Source: Mycobacterium sp. E787
GTDB taxonomy: Bacteria > Actinomycetota > Actinomycetes > Mycobacteriales > Mycobacteriaceae
DNA: 64,000 nt
Assembly (NCBI RefSeq): GCF_001668725.1
Contig: NZ_LZKL01000050.1
Span: forward strand, 1-64,000
Direction: 5' to 3'
Shown here: positions 37,118 to 44,626 of the stretch, one piece after another
Layout of the letters: the number at the start of each line of letters is the position of its first letter
Position numbering within the stretch: the stretch's first letter is position 1
Notes under the pieces: generated by a model
Seen by the model: only the letters and a program-made list of their open reading frames with translations
What the model was told of the DNA's origin: nothing
The model's database searches: none
Program-made: the position numbers and the translations under genes

Positions 37118-37720
37118 TCAAACCGCCGATCGGGTCGGCGTCGTCGTCTGGGACCGCTCGACCCGTCGCTTGACGCCGAGCAACAAGGCGCGGGTGCCCA
37201 GCGTGATGACCGGCCTGGCCAGTTCCATGGCGAACACCTCGCCGGGGTGGCGCAGCGCGATTCGGGCGCGGGTGAGGAGCCGGACGCGGTCTTCCCAGTG
37301 CGGCTGAATGTGGAAGGACCACACCGCATTCCAGCGCCGATCCGCTCGTGTGGCGTTGAGCACGACATATTTTTCTCCGACGAGCTCGGCGACGCTCAAC
37401 GTCACCCCGTCGGGCAGGCCCATCCAGCCCTCGGGCGCCAGGCGCACGACATCGCCGACCGCGAGCTGTTCGCACTCCGAGCCGGCGTCGCGGCGCACCT
37501 GGCCGGCCCGCATCAGCTCCGCCCACACCGCGGACACCGGCGCGTCGATGTACACCGCCTCGGTCGTCTGGATCGCCGGATCCGGCACCGACCCGTCGCC
37601 GGGCAGCACCATCCGGCACTCCGCCTTGGTCGCGCCCCAATTGCGGTAATACTGTCGCGCGCCGTACAGCAGACCGAGCAGCGCCGCCGCCTCGGTGGTC
37701 CGTCTCATCGCGTAGGCCAT
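37118..37720 (-). CDS. Membrane-anchored SRPBCC-like protein
   Basis: A 200-residue protein with a weak N-terminal hydrophobic segment (AAALLGLLYGARQYYRNWG) and a middle domain resembling the START/SRPBCC ligand-binding fold (AVYIDAPVSAVWAELMRAGQ, GDVVRLAPEGWMGLPDGVTLSVAELVGEKYVVL, WSFHIQPHWEDRVRLLTRARIAL). The conserved pattern recalls mycobacterial proteins of DosR loci, but I cannot name an orthologue. It converges on hspX (6 bases between stops) and starts behind two DosR-like boxes. Confidence 0.75.
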   Translation of the reverse strand: MAYAMRRTTEAAALLGLLYGARQYYRNWGATKAECRMVLPGDGSVPDPAIQTTEAVYIDAPVSAVWAELMRAGQVRRDAGSECEQLAVGDVVRLAPEGWMGLPDGVTLSVAELVGEKYVVLNATRADRRWNAVWSFHIQPHWEDRVRLLTRARIALRHPGEVFAMELARPVITLGTRALLLGVKRRVERSQTTTPTRSAV

Positions 37721-37756
37721 GACGCCAGTTTCGGTGGACGGCGCCGCCGTCCGACA

Positions 37757-37770
37757 GGGCCAATGGTCCC
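37757..37770. promoter_or_regulatory. DosR-like box A between 37720 and 37908
   Basis: GGGCCAATGGTCCC; on the other strand GGGACCATTGGCCC, 11 of 14 matches to the consensus. It lies 36 bases before the minus-strand SRPBCC-like gene. A weaker copy (AGGCCAATGTGCCC) follows at 37778-37791. Confidence 0.65.
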
Positions 37771-37803
37771 TGTGCCGAGGCCAATGTGCCCCACGCGCCT
37801 TCG

Positions 37804-37817
37804 GGGACTTTGGACCC
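37804..37817. promoter_or_regulatory. DosR-like box B between 37720 and 37908
   Basis: GGGACTTTGGACCC with TCG in front matches 12 of 14 consensus positions. It is about 90 bases before the small plus-strand gene and could serve either divergent gene. Confidence 0.7.
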
Positions 37818-37907
37818 TATCCGCAATCTCCGCGTGACGGAATAATGACCTCGTCTGACGTAACTTAGCGTGCGGCGGTTGCGGCTGAACAAAGGAGCAT
37901 GACGGTT

Positions 37908-38138
37908 ATGGGTTTGAACCCACCGTTGTTACTGACCGATACTGACGTAGACGCCCTCGCGCGGGAATTCTTGCTCTCCCGCTACCTCGGCCCCATTTAT
38001 GCCGACTGGTCTCCCGATCGGCGGCTGGACACCTTCCTGCGGCGGCGCGGCCTGTCCCGTGTCGCCGACGACGGGGACCTGTCCACGATCGTGCTGGACC
38101 GCATCATGGCCCGGGTGAGCGGCGGGTCGCGCTCCTAG
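37908..38138 (+). CDS. Small orphan protein behind DosR boxes
   Basis: An unrecognised 76-residue soluble protein: a short hydrophobic start (LNPPLLLTDTDVDAL), the segment LAREFLLSRYLGPIYADWSPDRRLDTFLRRRGL (split), and an acidic-to-basic tail. It looks like a small all-helical protein. The AAAGGAG site lies one base before the first ATG (37899) but ten before ATG 37908, so the latter is preferred. Codon use is normal, and paired DosR-like boxes upstream support expression. It lies 80 bases before the acyltransferase gene. Confidence 0.7.
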   Translation: MGLNPPLLLTDTDVDALAREFLLSRYLGPIYADWSPDRRLDTFLRRRGLSRVADDGDLSTIVLDRIMARVSGGSRS

Positions 38139-38142
38139 CTTC

Positions 38143-38156
38143 GGGACCAACGGCAC
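38143..38156. promoter_or_regulatory. DosR-like box upstream of the 38219 acyltransferase
   Basis: TTCGGGACCAACGGCAC: the first half and its TTC flank match the consensus TTSGGGAC well, the second half less so (10 of 14 overall). It lies 62 bases before the acyltransferase start. Confidence 0.5.
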
Positions 38157-38218
38157 TACCGGCGCTCGCGGCGCGGACGCATAGTGATGCAGACCGCCGC
38201 GATCGGAGATGAGCGCCG

Positions 38219-39631
38219 ATGGAACACCTGTCAACCATGGAGGCCAGCTTCCTGGAGGCCGAGGACGCCGACCGGCACCTGAGTCTGGCGATCGGCACGC
38301 TGGCCGTCATCGATGGGCCGATGCCCGATGTGGAGGCGTTCACCGCGGCACTGCGCGAGCGGATACGCGGCGTCCCCCGGTTCACGCAGCGGGTGCACAA
38401 GCACGCCCTCGAGCTGGCGGCGCCCGAATGGATCGACGACCCCCACTTCGACATCGCCCATCACGTGCGGCGGGCGGCGTTGCCCCAACCCGGCGACGAC
38501 GCCGCGCTGTTCCGGCTGATCGCCGACCTGATGGAGCGCAGGCTGGATCGCGACCACCCGCTGTGGGAGTGCTGGGTCGTCGAGGGCCTTCCGGAGGGGC
38601 GGTGGGCGGCCCTGGTCAAGGTCCACCACTGCATCGCCGACGGGATCGCGACGGTACAGATGTTGACCAGCATGGCCGACCCGGGCGGCGCGGGTGAGAC
38701 GTTCGCCGGCGACATCCGCGCCGCCAACGAGCTGCCGTCGTCGATCGTCCTTTCGGCCGGACTCAGCCGCAATCCGCTGACCTGGGCGGGCGGGCTATGG
38801 CGCGCCTCGCTGGCGACCACCGCGGTCGCCGCGCAGACGGCAAGGGGCGCAGCGGAATTCGTCACCGGGCTGGCGGTGCCGGCGGCGGGGTCGTCGCTGC
38901 GCGGCCCAGTGGCCAACATGCGGCGTTACAGCGCGGCGCGGGTGTCACTCAAAGAGGTCGAGACGGTGTGCGAGGCCTTCGGCGTGACGCTCAACGACGT
39001 GGCGCTGGCGGCGATCACCGACAGTTACCGCACCATGCTGCTGCGTCGCGGCGAGAAGCCCCGGCGCAACTCGCTGCGCACCCTGGTTCCGGTGTCGGTG
39101 CGCGCGCCGGATGCCATGAACCGCACCGACGTTCGCGTGTCGGCGATGCTGTCATCGCTGCCCGTCGACCAGCAGGACCCGGTCAAGCGGCTCAGGCTCG
39201 TGCACGCCCGGCTGGACAGGCTCAAGAGCAGCGGCGAGCGACAGGCCGCCAGCACCTTCGTCACGCTGACCAACTACGTGCCGTTCGTGTTGAGCGCGTG
39301 GGCGATTCGGCTGCTGACGCGGCTGCCGCAGCGCAGTATCGTCACCCTGGCGACCAACGTGCCGGGCCCGCGCCGGCGGCTGCAGGTGCTCGGGCGCCCG
39401 GTGGAAGAGCTGCTGCCGATACCGCCGATCGCCATGCAGTTGCGCACGGTGATCAGCATGCTGACCTACGTCGACGAACTCGTCTTCGGCGTCACCGCGG
39501 ACTACGACGCCACACCCGACGTGGACGAGCTCGCCAGCGGCATCGAACTCGGCGTCGCACGGCTGGTCACCCGCGCCCTGGCGCGCAAGCCGGCGAAGCG
39601 GAGCCGTCACCCCGCCAGGCTGGCCACCTAG
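38219..39631 (+). CDS. WS/DGAT wax ester or triacylglycerol synthase
   Basis: Membrane-associated acyltransferase of 470 residues that esterifies diacylglycerol or alcohols with acyl-CoA, for storage lipid. The catalytic HHxxxDG motif is VHHCIADG at residues 136-142, preceded by PLWECWVVEGL; later conserved pieces are TLNDVALAAITDSYR-like, RTLVPVSVR, LVTNVPGPRRRL-like (ATNVPGPRRRL) and the C-terminal LVFGVTADYD. It begins MEHLSTMEASFL, typical of mycobacterial Tgs proteins. The start at 38219 has GGAG-poor context but fits the family. A DosR-like box lies upstream. Confidence 0.92.
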   Translation: MEHLSTMEASFLEAEDADRHLSLAIGTLAVIDGPMPDVEAFTAALRERIRGVPRFTQRVHKHALELAAPEWIDDPHFDIAHHVRRAALPQPGDDAALFRLIADLMERRLDRDHPLWECWVVEGLPEGRWAALVKVHHCIADGIATVQMLTSMADPGGAGETFAGDIRAANELPSSIVLSAGLSRNPLTWAGGLWRASLATTAVAAQTARGAAEFVTGLAVPAAGSSLRGPVANMRRYSAARVSLKEVETVCEAFGVTLNDVALAAITDSYRTMLLRRGEKPRRNSLRTLVPVSVRAPDAMNRTDVRVSAMLSSLPVDQQDPVKRLRLVHARLDRLKSSGERQAASTFVTLTNYVPFVLSAWAIRLLTRLPQRSIVTLATNVPGPRRRLQVLGRPVEELLPIPPIAMQLRTVISMLTYVDELVFGVTADYDATPDVDELASGIELGVARLVTRALARKPAKRSRHPARLAT

Positions 39632-41286
39632 CGTTCTTCGGAAGGCAGGTAACGCTTTTCCACCGCCCGCACGAGCTGGTCGCGGATGCGTTCCACGTCG
39701 GCGGCCCGGTGGGCCTCCAGCTCGTCCTCCCATGCCGCCACCAGCAACGCGAAGTCTTTGTCGGCGATCGTGCCCTCGAGCCAGTGCGAGAAATCCCCGC
39801 GTTCGAGATGGTATTCGAGTGCCTGCTGATCGAGATGTCTTACCGCAGTGCAGAAGTCGTGCATGCTCGCGGCCGCGGGGATCGATTCGCCGTTGGTCGT
39901 GCGAAAGTAGAACCGCCGTTCTGGCGGGAGCCGGACGTCGGCGTACTTGTGCCGGTGCCGCACGTGTTCGGTGCGGCGGTCCGCGATGGTGAACCCGCGT
40001 GGCGGCTGCGATCCGAAACGGATGGCGGCCCTCCGTCGCGAGGCGATGTCCGCCGCGATGTCGCGATCGCCGAGCGTTATCGCGACGTCGCTGGTATCGA
40101 TCTCGTGCGCGGGAAGCGCCGCCGGCGCGAACGAACACAACACGTAACCGCCGCGGCGTGCCCAGTGCGCTTCCTCGTCGCCGCCGAGCAGGTGGGCCTC
40201 GTCGTAGACGACCCAGTGCGGGAAGCCGCGCTGTTCGCGGTGCGCCTCGGCGGTCGACCGCAATCGGCGCACATAGTCGCTCTTGCTGGGCTCGGGCAGT
40301 CCCGACATGTCGACCACCACGCTGGAGTCCGGCCGCAGCGCGTTGACGACCTCGGCCGGTTCGGGCAGGTGGTGGCCCCCGTCGACAACCTGCACCTGGC
40401 TGAGCTGCTGCAGCTGCAGGTGATCACCCTCGGGGTCGATGACGAGCACGCAGTAGCCGGCCAGCACCCATTGTTCGGCCATCAGGCCGAGCAGGTAGCT
40501 CTTTCCCGAGGCGGCCGGTCCGGTCACCAGGATGCGGCCCTGGCTTCCCGGCAACCGGGTCGTGGCCCCGTCGTCGAACGTGCCGATGTCGACCCAGTGG
40601 CGTGGCGGGCACCAGCGTTGCGCCCCAGACAGATACGGCTGGGTGAGCAGCTCGGCGACACCGGCCCCGTCCGGTTGCTCCAGGACGACGTCGGCGAATC
40701 GCCGCACCGACGAGACGGCGTCGGCAACCGCGGCGCCGATCTCGGCGACGCCGAGCAACGACAAGTCGTTCTCGGCGTCCCCCACCGCCACGGCATTGTG
40801 CGGCGACAGGCTCATTCTTTCCAGGAGGGCGGCCAGCCCGGTGCCCTTGGTGGTGCCCGCCGGCAACACCATCAGCGCCGACCGGTTGCGGATGACCTGG
40901 TAGTCCATCCCCAGCTCACCGATCGCCTCGACGACGTCGGCGGTGTGCTCCTCACCGTCGATGGCGACCAGCACCTGGCCGCGCCGGCATGGGATGCCCC
41001 GCGCGGCGAGCGCCTCGTCCAGGCCGGGGTCCACCGGTTCCGCCAGCACGTGGGTGCGCCCGTCGATCACCGCCACCGCACCGTTTTCCAGTACCAGCGC
41101 ATCGACGTGATCGGCGAGCCAAGGGAATTCGGCATGCAATTCTGCTGCGATGCGGCCGGTGGCCAGCACGACGGTCAGGCCGTCCCGCCGGGCCCGGTCG
41201 ATCGCCGCAACGGCCGGCGGGGACAGCTTGCCGGCCGATGCAATGGTGCCGTCGACGTCGACTGCGACGACTTTAAAGAATGCCAC
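39628..41286 (-). CDS. HAD phosphatase-P-loop ATPase fusion protein
   Basis: A 552-residue fusion. Residues 1-215 are a Cof-type HAD hydrolase: motif I DVDGT (10-14), motif II TGR (43-45), motif III lysine near 147, motif IV GDAEND (169-174). Residues about 235-440 are a HerA/FtsK-like ATPase with Walker A GPAASGKS (256-263) and Walker B VVYDEAH (359-365). Residues about 455-550 resemble DUF5752 (FYFRTTNGESI, HLDQQALEYHLERGDFSHWL, ELEAHRA). The first half suggests a sugar-phosphate phosphatase; the second a nucleotide-driven partner. I know of no assigned function. Its stop overlaps the end of the convergent acyltransferase by four bases. Confidence 0.85.
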   Translation of the reverse strand: MAFFKVVAVDVDGTIASAGKLSPPAVAAIDRARRDGLTVVLATGRIAAELHAEFPWLADHVDALVLENGAVAVIDGRTHVLAEPVDPGLDEALAARGIPCRRGQVLVAIDGEEHTADVVEAIGELGMDYQVIRNRSALMVLPAGTTKGTGLAALLERMSLSPHNAVAVGDAENDLSLLGVAEIGAAVADAVSSVRRFADVVLEQPDGAGVAELLTQPYLSGAQRWCPPRHWVDIGTFDDGATTRLPGSQGRILVTGPAASGKSYLLGLMAEQWVLAGYCVLVIDPEGDHLQLQQLSQVQVVDGGHHLPEPAEVVNALRPDSSVVVDMSGLPEPSKSDYVRRLRSTAEAHREQRGFPHWVVYDEAHLLGGDEEAHWARRGGYVLCSFAPAALPAHEIDTSDVAITLGDRDIAADIASRRRAAIRFGSQPPRGFTIADRRTEHVRHRHKYADVRLPPERRFYFRTTNGESIPAAASMHDFCTAVRHLDQQALEYHLERGDFSHWLEGTIADKDFALLVAAWEDELEAHRAADVERIRDQLVRAVEKRYLPSEER

Positions 41287-41345
41287 AGCCTTTCCTATCT
41301 GCGTTTCCCCGCCCCGAAGCCAAGGCGGGCGGTATGGGTCTTTGC

Positions 41346-41361
41346 AGGGCCTTTTGGCATG
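41346..41361. promoter_or_regulatory. Weak DosR-like box upstream of the HAD-ATPase gene
   Basis: AGGGCCTTTTGGCATG lies about 60 bases before the HAD-ATPase start. It has the GGGCC-n4-GGC form but only 9 of 14 consensus matches. Confidence 0.3.
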
Positions 41362-41374
41362 CGCACGGCCGCGC

Positions 41375-42778
41375 TCAATCCACGCTCACGATGGATTCCA
41401 GCTCGGTCAGGCACTCCTCGGTGAGCGGGATCAGCGTGTCGATGTCGGGCACCAGGTCGGCGCCCGCGACGTAGCCGAAGCCGATCCGGTCCGCGTAGGA
41501 ACACGTCGTCACGTTGAAGGCCATTCCGTCGAACACCGTCGACACGGGATACATGTCGTCGACATGGGCCCCGTTCCAATACATTTCGGCGTCCGGACCG
41601 GGCACGTGCGAGATGGGCAGGTTGTAGCCGGTGCGCACCTTGGGCGCGAACGACAGCAGGGGGACGACCACCGTCGCGGCGATGCTCGGCGCGGTGGTCA
41701 GCAGCGATACCGCCGACCCCCGCTTGGCAACCGAGCGCTTTCCTTCCGACATCGACCGGTGGATCAGATCCAGCCGGGCGGCCGGGTCGTCGACATCGGT
41801 GCCCAGCGGACACAGCCAGAGGCCGAACATGTTGCCATGGTTGTCGTTCGCCGCGTCGTACTCGCGAGCGCGCACCGTGATCGGGCAGATGGCCACCAGC
41901 GACTGTTTGGGCAACTCCCCCCGCTCGAGCAGCCAGCGGCGCACCGCCCCGGCCACCATCGCGGTCACCACGTCATTGCCGGTGGCCCCGGTGGCCCGTT
42001 GCACCGCCTGGATGCGGTCCTTCGCCCAGCTGCCGGCCGCGACGACGCGTTTCGGCCCCAGGCGGCCGTTGAACCGCGTGTAGGGCGCCTCGAACGGCAA
42101 CACGGTGGTGTGCCCGACGAGCGTGTCGAAGACGTTCGAGATCTCGCCCGTGACGGCCCGCCCGATGAGCCCGACGCTCGATGTCGCGGCGCCCAGCAAC
42201 GAGCGCACCGGGGCCACCACGCGTGACGCCAGCCCGCCCGCCGCCGCGCGGGGCGAGGAGGCATGACGGCGGTCGGCGTAGAAGGGCGGCATCGACCGGC
42301 GTTGCGGGTCGGTGCTCAGCGCGTCGGCGATCATCTGGAAGCCGGCCACGCCGTCGATGACGGTGTGGTGCACCTTGATGTAGAACGCGAAGCGGCCACC
42401 GTCGAGGCCGTCGATCAGGTACGACATCCACATCGGCCGGCACCGGTCGAGCCGCTCGGCGTCCAGCTCGCCGATGAGCCGCCAGAACTCGTTGCGGTCC
42501 GCCGACACGGTCCTGCGCCGGCAATGTTGGCTGAGGTCAAGATCTTCCGCCTGGCGCCAGACCCACACGCCGCCGGTGTCCACGCCGCGGTGCGGGTACC
42601 GGCACAGCCTGGGGTCGATCGGGTCGTTGCCGGCGAGCGCCTCACGGTACAGGGCGTCGACGTAGTCCGGGCCCGCGTCCTGCGGCGGCGTCAGGATCAG
42701 CACGGCGCCGACGTGCATCGGGCTGGCCACCATCTCCGCGGCCATCATCGCCACGTCCAGCGGGTCCAGCGGATCCAT
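41375..42778 (-). CDS. WS/DGAT acyltransferase, second copy
   Basis: A 467-residue WS/DGAT enzyme, distantly related to the one at 38219. Catalytic HHxxxDG is VHHTVIDG at 137-143, preceded by RPMWMSYLIDGL. Other pieces: TGNDVVTAMVAGAVRRWLLERG, NMFGLWLCPLGT, GYNLPISHVPGPDAEMYWNGAHV, CSYADRIGFGYVAG and a C-terminal ELESIVSVD. The Asp of the N-terminal PLDPLDVAMM replaces the usual LSxxD(a/s). ATG at 42778; the gene follows the hydrolase at 42789 by ten bases and is likely co-transcribed with it. Confidence 0.92.
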   Translation of the reverse strand: MDPLDPLDVAMMAAEMVASPMHVGAVLILTPPQDAGPDYVDALYREALAGNDPIDPRLCRYPHRGVDTGGVWVWRQAEDLDLSQHCRRRTVSADRNEFWRLIGELDAERLDRCRPMWMSYLIDGLDGGRFAFYIKVHHTVIDGVAGFQMIADALSTDPQRRSMPPFYADRRHASSPRAAAGGLASRVVAPVRSLLGAATSSVGLIGRAVTGEISNVFDTLVGHTTVLPFEAPYTRFNGRLGPKRVVAAGSWAKDRIQAVQRATGATGNDVVTAMVAGAVRRWLLERGELPKQSLVAICPITVRAREYDAANDNHGNMFGLWLCPLGTDVDDPAARLDLIHRSMSEGKRSVAKRGSAVSLLTTAPSIAATVVVPLLSFAPKVRTGYNLPISHVPGPDAEMYWNGAHVDDMYPVSTVFDGMAFNVTTCSYADRIGFGYVAGADLVPDIDTLIPLTEECLTELESIVSVD

Positions 42779-42788
42779 TTCCGGGCGC

Positions 42789-44039
42789 CTAGGCCGGGCG
42801 GTCGCGCCGCGTCGACGGTTCGTCGAGGAGTCCGGACTGCCGCAGCGCGTCCCGGACGAAGTTCTGCACCGGGCGCGACCGGAAGAATCCGGTGTGACCG
42901 CCGGGATACCAGACGATTTCGGGTTTACCCCAGTGTTCCCAGAGGCGCACCACCTGCTCACGCGGATGCACGACCCGGTCGGCGACGCCGGCGTAGATGA
43001 ACCGGCCCCGCCTCGGCACGAGTGGCGTCAGCGACAGCGGCGACGTCATCCGGCCGATGGGTTCGGCCAGTTCCATCGTGCGCCGGCGCGGGTCGTGCTC
43101 GCTGAGGCCGGAATGGCGCCCCAGCAGCTGCACCAGGTCCGCCACCGGCACGCCGAGGATCGCGCACGTGAGGCCCTTTTCGAGGCTCGCGACCAGCGCC
43201 GCGATGTAGCCGCCGAGCGAAAGGCTGTTCAACCCGATCGGCGACTCGGGCTCCTGCAACCGGATCCAGGACAGCAGCCGCCGGATGTCCCACACCGCCT
43301 GACCGGTGGCGTGCACGTCGTCGAGGATGTCCTCGCCGGGAAAGATGGCGCTCTTGGGCAGGCCGCGGGCCCGGGGGCCGTGCATCGGCAGAACCGGCAT
43401 CACGACGTTCAGGCCGAGGTCGTCGTGCAGCTTCCAGGACCGAAACAGCGCGAGGTCCAGCGCGGCCCGACCCATTTCCGTGCCGTGCACGCACACCAGC
43501 CAGGGCCGCGGTTCGGGGTGGCGGAGCACCAGGGCGTATTCGCGGTCGTTCGAGGTGTAGCTCATCCACCGCTGCGCGCCAGGTTCGCCCGGCCGCGGCA
43601 GGTACCCGCTGTCGAAGGAGATTCGATAGAGAGATCGGGTGCGCCCCTTCACCTTTCGGACCGTGACGTCGGAGAGCGGCGGCGGCGCGCCGAAGAATCG
43701 CTTCGGGTGATCGAGCCATCCCCGCTTGCCGTAGAACTCCAGCCCCGCGAGCACCTCACCGGTGATGCGCTCGAACACCTCGGGCCGGCTGACCGGGCGG
43801 CGGGCCTTGAGACCCATCAGGACGATCTCGTCACGAAACGCCTGTGCGGCCAGGGCGAGGGTGGGGCGTGCGATGGGAAGTTCGCCGGGTGTCCCGTCGA
43901 GGTAGTCGCGCCACGACTGCGCGACGTACCGACCGGTGCCGGTGAGCGGTTCGACGGCCTTGCCCAGGCCATTGACGACCGGCGGATTCCAGCGCGGAGC
44001 GCCCGGTCCGCCGGGACCATGGCTGTCGGGTGTGGCCAT
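42789..44039 (-). CDS. Alpha/beta hydrolase in the lipid-storage cluster
   Basis: A 416-residue protein with an alpha/beta-hydrolase domain in its second half. The nucleophile elbow is NSLSLGGYIAAL, with Ser in place of the first Gly of GxSxG; the oxyanion strand is PWLVCVHGTEMGRAALDL and the likely catalytic His is in YPGGHTGFFRS. The N-terminal 150 residues form a helical lid-like region. It may be a lipase or esterase acting on acylglycerols made by the neighbouring synthase. It is divergent from a small gene, with two DosR-like boxes between them. Confidence 0.85.
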   Translation of the reverse strand: MATPDSHGPGGPGAPRWNPPVVNGLGKAVEPLTGTGRYVAQSWRDYLDGTPGELPIARPTLALAAQAFRDEIVLMGLKARRPVSRPEVFERITGEVLAGLEFYGKRGWLDHPKRFFGAPPPLSDVTVRKVKGRTRSLYRISFDSGYLPRPGEPGAQRWMSYTSNDREYALVLRHPEPRPWLVCVHGTEMGRAALDLALFRSWKLHDDLGLNVVMPVLPMHGPRARGLPKSAIFPGEDILDDVHATGQAVWDIRRLLSWIRLQEPESPIGLNSLSLGGYIAALVASLEKGLTCAILGVPVADLVQLLGRHSGLSEHDPRRRTMELAEPIGRMTSPLSLTPLVPRRGRFIYAGVADRVVHPREQVVRLWEHWGKPEIVWYPGGHTGFFRSRPVQNFVRDALRQSGLLDEPSTRRDRPA

Positions 44040-44075
44040 GGCGGCACGCTAACACCCGGCCGATCGGGCGCGTTA

Positions 44076-44089
44076 GGGACCTACGGCCC
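44076..44089. promoter_or_regulatory. DosR-like box upstream of the hydrolase
   Basis: GGGACCTACGGCCC, preceded by TTA, matches 11 of 14 consensus positions. It lies 37 bases before the minus-strand hydrolase start. Confidence 0.65.
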
Positions 44090-44163
44090 GGCCGAAGGCG
44101 CGAAAGTCCTTGACCGGCAGGCGCAGATCATCGGGCGGTTCGGGACGAATGAAGGGGCGCGCA

Positions 44164-44177
44164 GGGACTTTAGTCAC
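44164..44177. promoter_or_regulatory. DosR box, best in the window
   Basis: GGGACTTTAGTCAC matches GGGACTWWAGTCCC at 13 of 14 positions. It is 101 bases before the small gene at 44278 and 125 before the hydrolase, in their common promoter region. Confidence 0.85.
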
Positions 44178-44237
44178 TCGTGCCGGTGGCCTCAGCGTCG
44201 TACGGTCGGTGCGTCGGCGCAGCGCCGACGACCGCCC

Positions 44238-44270
44238 ACCAGGACCTCAAACCAGGACCTCAAACCAGGA
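44238..44270. repeat. 13-base tandem repeat before the 44278 gene
   Basis: The unit ACCAGGACCTCAA occurs twice in a row and is followed by a third partial copy (ACCAGGAG) that supplies the ribosome binding site. It may come from slippage; it places several AGGA units ahead of the start. Confidence 0.7.
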
Positions 44271-44277
44271 GTTGACC

Positions 44278-44544
44278 ATGACAGCACCCGAAAAATCCGA
44301 GCCGCGCTGGGCAGAACTCTCCGACGACGTGCTCGAATCCGTCGACAGCGGCCGCAAGCAGGCCATCGAGGCCGTCCGCAAGTTCGTCGACCAGATCAGT
44401 CCCGTGCTCCCGGAGCAGTCGCGCCGCAAGACCGTCGTCGACGCCGCCCTGGACCTGGCCGAGGAGTTGAGCGCGGCCCGCATCGAGTTCTTCCGCAGCG
44501 TGGTGCACAGCGCCGGTCAGGCGGTAAGCAAGCACGGCGAGTGA
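44278..44544 (+). CDS. Small helical protein behind a DosR box
   Basis: An 88-residue soluble, charge-rich protein predicted to be mostly helical (VLESVDSGRKQAIEAVRKFVDQISPVLP; KTVVDAALDLAEELSAARIEFFRSVVHSAG). I do not recognise a named family. ATG at 44278 follows AGGAGTTGACC. The excellent DosR box upstream and its own terminator hairpin downstream indicate a separately transcribed hypoxia gene. The helical pattern could pack on a membrane or on a partner helix bundle. Confidence 0.8.
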   Translation: MTAPEKSEPRWAELSDDVLESVDSGRKQAIEAVRKFVDQISPVLPEQSRRKTVVDAALDLAEELSAARIEFFRSVVHSAGQAVSKHGE

Positions 44545-44570
44545 ACCGGCGTCTCGACGACGGTTCAACC

Positions 44571-44607
44571 ATGGCCGGGCGGCTGCGACGAGGCACCGCC
44601 CGGCCAT
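44571..44607 (+). terminator. Hairpin after the small DosR-box gene
   Basis: ATGGCCGGGCGG and its exact complement flank a 13-base loop and are followed by TTGGTTTTCT, a T-rich run. It ends the plus-strand transcript and lies before the end of the convergent 44627 gene. Confidence 0.75.
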
Positions 44608-44626
44608 TTGGTTTTCTGGGTGTGGA

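Noticed and set aside
38797-41424. An 875-codon plus-strand frame through the acyltransferase 3' half and the HAD-ATPase gene
   Set aside because: The frame is a shadow: the real proteins on both strands show complete catalytic motifs, this one shows none.
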